9,631 bases of DNA from JACQFZ01 sp041485885 (GTDB lineage Bacteria > Pseudomonadota > Gammaproteobacteria > Acidiferrobacterales > Sulfurifustaceae): the NCBI GenBank assembly GCA_041485885.1, contig JBGPKL010000090.1, positions 1 to 9,631 on the forward strand. Reading direction: 5' to 3'. Position numbers and translations under genes: made by a program. This document shows positions 1 to 6,541 of the stretch, in pieces (the first letter of the stretch is position 1; the number at the start of each line of letters is the position of its first letter). The notes beneath the pieces were generated by a model. The model was not told the DNA's origin, made no database searches, and saw only the letters and a program-made list of their open reading frames with translations.

Positions 1-1
1 G

Positions 2-100
2 ACACTGTTCCAGCGTCCCGATACCGAACGCCACCGGCACCGGCAATGGCGCGAGCGACGAGTCGAGTTCGCTCTGCGGCAAACGGAGCTGTTCGCATGA
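2..100 (+). CDS. Possible 3' end of an unidentified gene (partial)
   Basis: An open frame enters from the left edge and stops at TGA 98-100, giving 32 residues that end in ALRQTELFA. The tail is rich in Arg, Glu and Gln and looks like an amphipathic helix. Its third codon positions are richer in G and C than those of the competing plus-strand frame I checked. The frame would converge on malQ, with a palindromic repeat in the gap, a usual place for such repeats. I do not recognise the protein. The fragment is too short to be secure and could be chance. Confidence 0.3.
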   Translation, partial: TLFQRPDTERHRHRQWRERRVEFALRQTELFA

Positions 101-104
101 GTTT

Positions 105-159
105 ATTCCGGACAGTAGTGCGCTTTCGCGGGAATGACGATTCTCTGTGCGCGAAGCGC
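105..159. repeat. Palindromic dispersed-repeat remnant beyond the malQ end
   Basis: ATTCC at 105-109 and GGAAT at 131-135 form the ends of an imperfect inverted repeat. The right half contains CGCGGGAATGAC (127-138), which recurs exactly at 1756-1767. A second small hairpin, GCGC-GAA-GCGC, lies at 149-159. The ATTCCCGC...GCGGGAAT type of element is widespread between genes in proteobacteria. Here it lies just past the malQ stop. On the minus strand it could act as a transcript-end hairpin, but no U-tract follows. Confidence 0.45.
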
Positions 160-167
160 GATCCAAC

Positions 168-1631
168 CTACCGCAAATCACTCGCCGCCCCGCGGCCATA
201 CATCTCCACCAGCTTCCGCACGCGCGCCGCCAGATCGGCCGGAACGGCCGACCAATCAAATTTCCATCGCCAATTGTCGGCACTCGTGCCGGGCGTATTC
301 ATCCGATGCCCGCGGCCGAGGCCGAGCAAATCCTGCCACGGAATGATCGCGAGACGTCCGACCGACATCAGCGCGATCCGCGTGAGGAGCCACGGCAACG
401 GTTCGGCGCTGCTCAAGTATTCGCGAATACGCTGTTGCTGCTCGCCGCTCAAGTCCTCGAACCATGCGAGCGTGGTGTCGTTGTCGTGGGTACCGGTGTA
501 AACCACATGGTCGCGCGCGATATTGTGCGGCAAGTAGGGGTTGGTCGGACCGCTGTCGAAGGCGAACTGTAAAATCGCCATGCCCGGCAAACCGTAGCGC
601 TCGCGCAGCGCGGAAACCTCCGGAGTGATTATTCCCAAGTCCTCAGCGACGAGCGGCAGTTTCCCAAAACGCGCGACAAATGCATCGAACAGCTCCTGCC
701 CAGGCGTTTTGACCCAGCGGCCGTTGACCGCTGTTTGCTCGTTCGCCGGAATTTCCCAGCACGCCTCGAAGCCGCGAAAGTGATCGACACGTACGATGTC
801 GAAGCGCGAAAGCTCGGTCGCGAGCCGCGCGATCCACCAATCGAAGCCGTGCGCCTTGAGATATTCCCAATCGTAGAGTGGATTGCCCCAGCGCTGACCG
901 GTCTTGGAAAAATAATCCGGCGGCACGCCCGCTACGGCCCGCGGGTGTCCGGTTTCATCGAGCTTGAAGCAGGCGCGCCGCGCCCAGACTTCCGCGCTGT
1001 CGTGCGCGACGAAGATCGGCAGGTCACCGAAGAGCAAGATGCCGCGCGCGCGCGCCTGCTCGCGCAGTGCCTGCCACTGGCTCACCGCGATGAACTGCTC
1101 GAAGTAAATGTTCCTTAGTTGACCCGCGAGTCGCCTACCCGCGGCGCTCAACGCCTCCTGATCCCGATCGCGCAACGCGGGCGGCCACTGCCACCACGGT
1201 CTCTCGCCGTTTTCTTCGCGTAACGCTTGGTAAAGCGCGTACTCGCGCAACCAGCCGCGTTCGCGTTTACAGAATTCATCGAACGCCGCGCGATCCTTGC
1301 GGGAACCAACTGTCTGCAAGCCTTCTTGCGCTTTCGCGAGCGCCGCTCGTCGCGCCGCGCGGTCGACGGAAGACGGCGCTTGCGAGAGCCAACCCTTCTC
1401 CACCAATTGCTGGAAATCTATCAGCTGAGGGCCGATCGCATTGACCGACAGCGCGTGATACGGCGAGCCGTCATCGTGCGTCGGACCGATCGGAAGCGTT
1501 TGCCACACACTCAACCCGGCCGCCCGCATGAAATCGAGGAAACGCACGGCGTCGGAACCGAGACTGCCGCTCGGGAAGGACGTGGGATGCAACAGCACGC
1601 CGGCGCGGCGCTTATCGAAGATCGTATTCAC
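168..1631 (-). CDS. malQ: 4-alpha-glucanotransferase (amylomaltase, GH77)
   Basis: This is a 487-residue cytoplasmic disproportionating enzyme. It moves alpha-1,4-glucan segments between maltodextrins and releases glucose. The length is typical of the shorter GH77 enzymes. Visible landmarks are GVLLHPTSFPSG (11-22), GSPYHALSVNAIGPQLI (55-71), RVDHFRG with the predicted nucleophile D283, LVAEDLG with the predicted acid/base E330, and YTGTHDNDT with the transition-state stabiliser D383. The start is GTG at 1631 because the GH77 N-terminus begins a few residues later; the ribosome site is weak. It is the last gene of the minus-strand group, 151 bases after the GH57 gene. That gap holds a palindromic repeat and an AT-rich tract (about 1648-1690) but no convincing promoter. 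In this setting it probably recycles short glucans made during glycogen trimming. Confidence 0.95.
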   Translation of the reverse strand: MNTIFDKRRAGVLLHPTSFPSGSLGSDAVRFLDFMRAAGLSVWQTLPIGPTHDDGSPYHALSVNAIGPQLIDFQQLVEKGWLSQAPSSVDRAARRAALAKAQEGLQTVGSRKDRAAFDEFCKRERGWLREYALYQALREENGERPWWQWPPALRDRDQEALSAAGRRLAGQLRNIYFEQFIAVSQWQALREQARARGILLFGDLPIFVAHDSAEVWARRACFKLDETGHPRAVAGVPPDYFSKTGQRWGNPLYDWEYLKAHGFDWWIARLATELSRFDIVRVDHFRGFEACWEIPANEQTAVNGRWVKTPGQELFDAFVARFGKLPLVAEDLGIITPEVSALRERYGLPGMAILQFAFDSGPTNPYLPHNIARDHVVYTGTHDNDTTLAWFEDLSGEQQQRIREYLSSAEPLPWLLTRIALMSVGRLAIIPWQDLLGLGRGHRMNTPGTSADNWRWKFDWSAVPADLAARVRKLVEMYGRGAASDLR

Positions 1632-1693
1632 TTTGTGGTGTCGTTCACTCGCTAAAATACAAACACAGAAAATCTCTTCCTTTTAATAACTGG

Positions 1694-1764
1694 ATTCCCG
1701 CTTTTGCTGGGCAGGAAGCCCGAATGCCGCGAAGCGCAGGACGCGCGAGAGCGGCCGCGGGAAT
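1694..1764. repeat. Palindromic intergenic repeat between the GH57 gene and malQ
   Basis: The outer arms ATTCCCGC (1694-1701) and GCGGGAAT (1757-1764) are a perfect 8-base inverted repeat. Inside, GGGC (1709-1712) and GCCC (1718-1721) form a smaller hairpin, followed by a GC-rich stretch with further pairing. Its right end shares CGCGGGAATGAC with the copy near position 127. It resembles the short ATTCCC/GGGAAT elements scattered through many proteobacterial genomes. It lies between two same-strand genes and may terminate or stabilise the glgC-GH57 transcript ahead of malQ. Confidence 0.55.
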
Positions 1765-1782
1765 GACAGATAGAGATAGCGC

Positions 1783-3486
1783 TCACACCGTCGGTTGCCC
1801 CGGTCGCATCGTACCGCCGTGCAGCGGCAATCCTGCCCCGTGGGTGAAGACGCTCGATAAGTACCGCGGCGGTTCGACGCCTAGCAGTTGATAGAGGTTC
1901 GTGAGATGGCGCCGGAACAAGCGCTCGAAGTCGCTCACCGTCGCCGCGGGGTTGTAATCGCCGAACCACCAGAACCAGTCCGAGCCTTCGCAGATCGCGA
2001 GTTGCTCCTCGGCGCGGCTCATCGAGCGTCCGGCCGCTTCGAAACGCGGTCGCGCCGCCTCCAACGCGAGCGCCGCTTCGCTGAGCATGTCCCAGCCCCG
2101 GTTTTTGTCGGGACTTCCGATCCACGTGGAGAATGTCCCGTACACCCAACTACCCGCGACCAGCGGCGGCAACGGCGCCGGCTCGACGTTCACACAATCG
2201 CCGAACGTCGTCATCTCGAGCCGCGCGTGCGTCGATAGCCGCGCGTACAACGCGTTCAAAAAATGGTAACCGTTTTCCGGGTAGTGCTCCCACGCGTTTT
2301 CTCCGTCGAGGATGATGCTGACGACGCGCTCGGGATGCGCGCGTGAGCGTTCGGCGATCTGCTCGAGATGATCGATAAGATTACTGACCGCGTCATCGGC
2401 ATGCCAATTCGCGTAGGTAAAGCCGATGAGATCGGACAGACTTTCGTCGCGGAAGAACACGCTGATTCCCCCCGGACCCGTGTAACGCCGGTACAACCAT
2501 TCGTCTTTGTGTCCGTCGAATGCCTGCTTGGTGCGCTCTAACGCATGACGCAGTACGCCTTCGCCGCTCGCTGCCCACGTGAAGTCGCGTTGCGCCAATA
2601 TTTCGAGCGCGCCCGCGCTCACCGCGCCTTCGGCCGGCCAACAACCGCGCGCCGTACGGCCGAAGTATTGCGCGAAAGTCATCGCTCCGTGGCGCAAGTG
2701 CCACTGCGCGCGCGCCTCGCCGTTAGGATAACGCTCGAGCGTGGGCAATGGCGCGTCGGCCATCGCTTCGCGCGCGCTCTTGAAGTCGAGCAGCAGCGGG
2801 AGAATCGGGTGAGCGTACGGCGTGAGAGAAAGCTCGATGCGGCCGCTCTCCGCGAGCATGCGATAGCGGCCAATCACGCCGTTCAGCAGCTCATCGATGA
2901 TGCCGAGCAACGCGCGGCGATCGTGCAGCGTGTAGCCCGCGCCTTTCGCTATCAGCTGTTGCACGCGCCCGTCGTTGCGCCGCACGGTTTCCCCGAGCCA
3001 CGCTAAGTGATACCAAACCAATAGGTCCGCCAGGAATTGCTCCTGCAAGTAAACAGCCGCGGGGGGATGATCGACCACCCAACCGGCCATGCTCGCGAGT
3101 TGCCGATACGGCGGAAAGCGATCGATCAAGCGCGACTCGTTCGCCCGCAAGCACCCTTTGATCAGCGCCACACGCGATTCAACATCGATCGGCAGCGCCG
3201 GTTGCCCGAGAGCCGCCAAGACCGGATCGCGAATGGCGGCGGTGTTCGTGAGGAGCCCGTGCACCTGCGCGCCGTAGTCCGCAATCTGCTCGAGCAGGAT
3301 CGGCGCGAAGTTCACCACCGCACGCGCGCCGGGATGCGCTTCGAGATGCGCCGCCATATCGACGTAATCCTTGATCGCGTGCAGGTAGACCCACGGGAGC
3401 TGGTACTCCCCGCTGATCAGATCGCGGTACTGCGGCTGATGCATGTGCCAGCACAGCACGACTTTGAGTCGTGGCTCAACTGTCAT
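1783..3486 (-). CDS. Glycoside hydrolase family 57, alpha-amylase-like
   Basis: This 567-residue protein belongs to the GH57 group often labelled alpha-amylase/alpha-mannosidase (COG1449-like). The five GH57 conserved regions can be read in order: WHMHQPQY (13-20), ELSLTPYAHPILPL (218-231), GCWPAEG (281-287) with the predicted nucleophile E286, IILDGENAWEHYP (391-403) with the predicted acid D394, and TFSTWIGSPDKNRGW (451-465). It has no signal peptide, so it is probably cytoplasmic and acts on glycogen or maltodextrin. The exact activity (hydrolysis or transfer) cannot be told from sequence. Its ATG overlaps the glgC stop by 11 bases, so translation is probably coupled. Many relatives continue into a longer C-terminal part. 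This one stops at 567, close to a repeat, and may be a natural short form or a truncation. Confidence 0.9.
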   Translation of the reverse strand: MTVEPRLKVVLCWHMHQPQYRDLISGEYQLPWVYLHAIKDYVDMAAHLEAHPGARAVVNFAPILLEQIADYGAQVHGLLTNTAAIRDPVLAALGQPALPIDVESRVALIKGCLRANESRLIDRFPPYRQLASMAGWVVDHPPAAVYLQEQFLADLLVWYHLAWLGETVRRNDGRVQQLIAKGAGYTLHDRRALLGIIDELLNGVIGRYRMLAESGRIELSLTPYAHPILPLLLDFKSAREAMADAPLPTLERYPNGEARAQWHLRHGAMTFAQYFGRTARGCWPAEGAVSAGALEILAQRDFTWAASGEGVLRHALERTKQAFDGHKDEWLYRRYTGPGGISVFFRDESLSDLIGFTYANWHADDAVSNLIDHLEQIAERSRAHPERVVSIILDGENAWEHYPENGYHFLNALYARLSTHARLEMTTFGDCVNVEPAPLPPLVAGSWVYGTFSTWIGSPDKNRGWDMLSEAALALEAARPRFEAAGRSMSRAEEQLAICEGSDWFWWFGDYNPAATVSDFERLFRRHLTNLYQLLGVEPPRYLSSVFTHGAGLPLHGGTMRPGQPTV

Positions 3487-4747
3487 GCTGCTGCTGTTGC
3501 CCGAGCATCTCCGGCGTTACGAGCACCACCCCGCCGGGCGTGATATGGAACCGGCGCGCGTCCTCATCGGCGGATTCGCCGACGACGGTTCCCGGTGGAA
3601 ACCGACAACCTTGATCGATCACGGCGCGGCGAATGCGGCACTCGCGTTCGATCAGAACGTTCGGCAGGACGACGGCGTCGGTGACGGCGGCGCCCGACTC
3701 GACGCGCACGTTGGAGAAAAGCACCGAATGGCGCACGACCGCGCCGCTGATGATGCAGCCGCCGGAGACCATGGAGTTCACCGCCATCCCCAGATGGTCT
3801 TCCTGATCGTAAATGAACTTCGCCGGCGGACGCTGCTCTTGATACGTCCAGATCGGCCATTCGTCATCGTAGAGATTGAGCTCGGGAACGGCGTCGGCAA
3901 GCTCGAGATTCGCGTGCCAGAACGCATCGACGGTTCCGACGTCGCGCCAATACGCGCGCGCGCCGCTGATCACGTCCTGGAATCGGTACGCGTAGACGCG
4001 CGAGTTTGGAATCGCCGCCGGAATAATGTCCTTCGCGAAATCGCGCGAGGACTTCGACGCGCCGGCGTCGCGCGCGAGCTGATCGAATAGAAACGGCGAG
4101 TTGAAAACGTAGATGCCCATCGAGGCGAGCGCATAGGCGTCGCTCCCGGGCATCGGCTGCGGATTCTTCGGCTTTTCGACGAATTCGACGATCTGGCCGT
4201 CCTCGTTCGCCGTCACGATCCCAAAATCGCGCGCCTCGTTCACCGGCACTTCGATGCACCCGACCGTGAGATCCGCGTGCCGCTCGACGTGGCGCGCGAG
4301 CATCGGGCCATAGTCCATCTTATATATATGATCGCCGGCGAGGATCAACACGAAGTCAGGATCGTGATTGCGAATGATGTCGATGTTTTGGTACACCGCG
4401 TCCGCCGTGCCGAGATACCACGATGGCGGCTCGACGCGTTGCTGAGCGGGCAATAACTCGACGAACTCGCCGAACTCGCCGCGCAAAAACCCCCAACCCT
4501 TTTGGATATGCTGAATCAGCGAGTGCGCCTTATACTGCGTCAGCACGCCGATACGACGAATTCCGGAGTTGATGCAATTGGAAAGCGGAAAATCGATGAT
4601 GCGAAATTTTCCGCCGAACGGCACCGCGGGCTTGGCCCGCCAGCGCGTCAGATCCTGCAAACGCGATCCGCGACCGCCGGCGAGAATCAGCGCCAAGGTG
4701 TTGCGCGTCAGTCGGCTGACAAAACGCTCGGTATGCACGAGACTCAC
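3476..4747 (-). CDS. glgC: Glucose-1-phosphate adenylyltransferase (ADP-glucose pyrophosphorylase)
   Basis: This enzyme makes ADP-glucose from ATP and glucose-1-phosphate, the committed step of bacterial glycogen synthesis. The 423-residue product aligns with E. coli GlgC almost throughout. The nucleotide-binding loop is GGRGSR (24-29). RAKPAVPFGGK follows at 37-47, WYLGTADAV holds Y111, AGDHIY holds catalytic D139, and FVEKP holds sugar-phosphate-binding K192. The C-terminal third is the left-handed beta-helix region. I chose GTG 4747 because it yields VSL..., matching MVSL at the E. coli start, with GAAGGA about 13 bases upstream. An in-frame ATG at 4867 would add 40 unusual Arg-rich residues. 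Several residues of the E. coli allosteric site differ (W36, P43, Q379, P412, G416). The gene is divergent from glgA and overlaps the downstream GH57 gene. Confidence 0.96.
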   Translation of the reverse strand: MSLVHTERFVSRLTRNTLALILAGGRGSRLQDLTRWRAKPAVPFGGKFRIIDFPLSNCINSGIRRIGVLTQYKAHSLIQHIQKGWGFLRGEFGEFVELLPAQQRVEPPSWYLGTADAVYQNIDIIRNHDPDFVLILAGDHIYKMDYGPMLARHVERHADLTVGCIEVPVNEARDFGIVTANEDGQIVEFVEKPKNPQPMPGSDAYALASMGIYVFNSPFLFDQLARDAGASKSSRDFAKDIIPAAIPNSRVYAYRFQDVISGARAYWRDVGTVDAFWHANLELADAVPELNLYDDEWPIWTYQEQRPPAKFIYDQEDHLGMAVNSMVSGGCIISGAVVRHSVLFSNVRVESGAAVTDAVVLPNVLIERECRIRRAVIDQGCRFPPGTVVGESADEDARRFHITPGGVVLVTPEMLGQQQQHDS

Positions 4748-4985
4748 GGTGTTGATCGATTCCTTCGATTTGTCGTTGGGATTCGAAAAAGTCCGTCCAT
4801 GACTGTGTGGGTCGTGGCGCATGCGCCCGCGCGTCCTCGGCGCTCGCTGTTTGCGACGTTGGCCCACCCGATCGTGCTCATTCGCGTCCTGCGAACACGC
4901 CGGCGGTGCAAAAGCACTCGTTTGTCGCCGCCGTTGAATTTACCATATCGCTCGCAAACCGAGCCACCAATCCTGTCTCTTCTTC
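4748..4985. promoter_or_regulatory. Divergent glgC/glgA control region
   Basis: These 238 bases separate the oppositely directed glgC and glgA starts, so promoters for both transcripts should lie here. I found no strong sigma-70 pair on either strand; the AT-richest part is around 4934-4948. No clear ribosome-binding site precedes the glgA ATG, where the upstream bases are pyrimidine-rich. A perfect 12-base palindrome lies at 4816-4827. Short open frames through this stretch do not look coding. Confidence 0.5.
4816..4827. promoter_or_regulatory. Perfect 12-base palindrome, possible operator
   Basis: GGCGCATGCGCC reads the same on both strands and lies near the middle of the divergent glgC/glgA gap. 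A dimeric regulator could bind such a site and affect both directions. In GC-rich DNA a palindrome of this length can also occur by chance, and I cannot match it to a known regulator. Confidence 0.22.
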
Positions 4986-6443
4986 ATGCATAAAGTGCTG
5001 TTCGTAGCGAGCGAGGCGCATCCGCTCGCCAAGACCGGCGGTCTAGGCGACGTAGCCGGTAGCCTTCCGGGCGCGCTGCGCGCGCTGGGAAACGACGTTC
5101 GCCTGCTGCTGCCAGCCTACCCGGGGGCGAAGCGCGCGCTGCGCTCGCTTCGCGCCATCGCGCAAATAAACGTGGCTTTTGCCCAGACGCCCGCCACGTT
5201 GCTGGAAGGGACTCTGCCGGGAAGCGACGTGATCCTATGGCTCGTGGATCATCCGCCCGCGTTCGATCGCGAGGGTCATCCATACGTCGATGCGAGCGGT
5301 CGCCCTTGGCCCGACAACGCGCAGCGCTTTGGATTGCTTTGCGCCGTTGCCGCAGCGCTCAGTGGCATGCAAACGGAGATCAACTGGCGCCCCGACGTGG
5401 TACATTGCCACGATTGGCAGACGGGCCTCGTCCCCGCGCTTCTCGCGACGCGTGACTCGCGCCCCGCGACCGTCTTCACGATTCACAATCTCGCGTACCA
5501 AGGGCTTTTCCCGGCGGAGACGTTTGCGACGCTCGCGCTTGCGCCCACTCTCTGGTCGATGCACGCGTTGGAGTTTTACGGCCAACTTTCGTTCATTAAA
5601 GGCGGTCTGGTCTACGCCGATCGACTGACGACCGTGAGCCCGACGTATGCGCGCGAGATTCAGACTCCCGAGTTTGGATACGGGCTCGAGGATCTCCTGC
5701 GTCAGCGCGCGGATCGGTTGTCGGGTATTCTTAACGGCATCGATACCGACGTTTGGAACCCCGCCGCCGATCCGCATCTGGTACAGCCTTACTCCGCGCG
5801 CTCGCTCGATCGCAAGGCCGTCAACAAGCGGGCGCTGCAAGAACAACTCGGACTTTCGCGCGAAACGCGAACGCCCTTGATCGGCATGATCGGGCGATTC
5901 GTGGAGCAAAAAGGATTCGACCTCGCGCTCAGCGTCTGGCCCGAGCTGGCCGAGCAGCGCGTGCAGCTGGCGTTGCTCGGCAGCGGAGAGAGCGGCCTCG
6001 TAGAGGCGTGGCGGCGCATGGAACGTCGATATCCCGATCAGGTCGCGGTGCGGATCGGATATGACGAGGCACTCCCGCATCGAATCGAGGCCGCCGCCGA
6101 CATGTTCCTGATGCCATCGCGCTTCGAGCCGTGCGGGTTGAATCAGATGTACAGCCTGCGCTACGGCACGGTGCCGATTGTGCGACGCGTCGGCGGGCTT
6201 GCCGACACGGTGGTCGACGCGTCCCCACAGGCGCTGGCGGACAACAGCGCGACGGGCGTGGTCTTCGATGAAGCCACGCCGGGCGCGGTCGCCCAGGCGA
6301 TGCGACGCGCGCTCGCGCTGTACCACGACGAAAAGGTCTGGCGCGCGCTCGCGCTAAACGGCATGCGACAGGATTTCAGTTGGCGCCAAAGCGCGCGGGA
6401 ATACGCTGCCCTGTACGATCGTATTGCACCGACGCGCGCCTAA
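4986..6443 (+). CDS. glgA: Glycogen synthase, ADP-glucose dependent (GT5)
   Basis: GlgA transfers glucose from ADP-glucose to the non-reducing end of alpha-1,4-glucan. The 485-residue length is standard for bacterial GT5 synthases. The N-terminal GT-B domain opens with MHKVLFVASEAHPLAKTGGL, where K16 lies in the conserved KTGGL ADP-glucose loop. HCHDWQTGLVP (140-150) and TIHNLAYQG (165-173) follow. In the C-terminal domain, GRFVEQKGFDL carries R304 and K309, and SRFEPCGLNQMY carries E381, corresponding to the catalytic-site RFEPCGL motif. GGLADTV follows at 403-409. The ATG at 4986 sits exactly at the family start although no clear Shine-Dalgarno sequence is visible. It begins the plus-strand group and is divergent from glgC, which supplies its substrate. 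Confidence 0.97.
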   Translation: MHKVLFVASEAHPLAKTGGLGDVAGSLPGALRALGNDVRLLLPAYPGAKRALRSLRAIAQINVAFAQTPATLLEGTLPGSDVILWLVDHPPAFDREGHPYVDASGRPWPDNAQRFGLLCAVAAALSGMQTEINWRPDVVHCHDWQTGLVPALLATRDSRPATVFTIHNLAYQGLFPAETFATLALAPTLWSMHALEFYGQLSFIKGGLVYADRLTTVSPTYAREIQTPEFGYGLEDLLRQRADRLSGILNGIDTDVWNPAADPHLVQPYSARSLDRKAVNKRALQEQLGLSRETRTPLIGMIGRFVEQKGFDLALSVWPELAEQRVQLALLGSGESGLVEAWRRMERRYPDQVAVRIGYDEALPHRIEAAADMFLMPSRFEPCGLNQMYSLRYGTVPIVRRVGGLADTVVDASPQALADNSATGVVFDEATPGAVAQAMRRALALYHDEKVWRALALNGMRQDFSWRQSAREYAALYDRIAPTRA

Positions 6444-6455
6444 ACCGCCGGCGCG
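6435..6455 (+). terminator. Weak hairpin across the glgA stop
   Basis: CGCGCC (6435-6440) pairs with GGCGCG (6450-6455) around a 9-base loop containing the glgA TAA stop. An alternative pairing uses CCGCC (6445-6449) and GGCGG (6471-6475). No run of T follows, so this is at best an attenuator or RNA-stability element rather than a classical terminator. Confidence 0.2.
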
Positions 6456-6489
6456 GCAAAACCGGGCCGTGGCGGAACTCTCGCCGCAC

Positions 6490-6517
6490 TTTACATTTGC
6501 GACCCGCACGGTACGAT
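6490..6517 (+). promoter_or_regulatory. Candidate sigma-70 promoter for the DUF4912 gene
   Basis: TTTACA at 6490-6495 matches the -35 consensus at five of six bases. TACGAT at 6512-6517 matches the -10 consensus at four of six. The spacer is 16 bases. Transcription would start near 6524, about 18 bases before the ATG at 6542. It lies in the 98-base gap after glgA and could give the downstream genes their own start in addition to read-through from glgA. Confidence 0.35.
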
Positions 6518-6541
6518 GCATGCAGACATGAGTTTTACGTG

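Noticed and set aside
46..572. Plus-strand open frames of 141-151 residues at the left end
   Set aside because: They run antisense to the malQ 3' end, and their composition is typical of shadow frames.
1652..2149. A 165-residue minus-strand frame overlapping the GH57 3' end
   Set aside because: It is a shifted frame of the GH57 gene running on through the repeat, with Arg-rich shadow composition.
4318..4329. TATATATA stretch as a promoter
   Set aside because: It encodes the conserved HIYKMD segment of GlgC, so codon choice explains it.
4748..4867. Forty-residue N-terminal extension of GlgC from an in-frame ATG at 4867
   Set aside because: The extension is Arg-rich and unlike any GlgC N-terminus, while the GTG at 4747 aligns with the E. 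coli start.
5235..6326. A 363-residue minus-strand open frame opposite glgA
   Set aside because: It lies wholly within glgA on the other strand and reads as Arg-rich antisense sequence, common in GC-rich DNA.
6380..6541. Longer start for the DUF4912 gene, overlapping glgA
   Set aside because: The added 54 residues are low-complexity and Arg-rich, overlap 64 bases of a certain gene, and precede a good ATG at the domain start.
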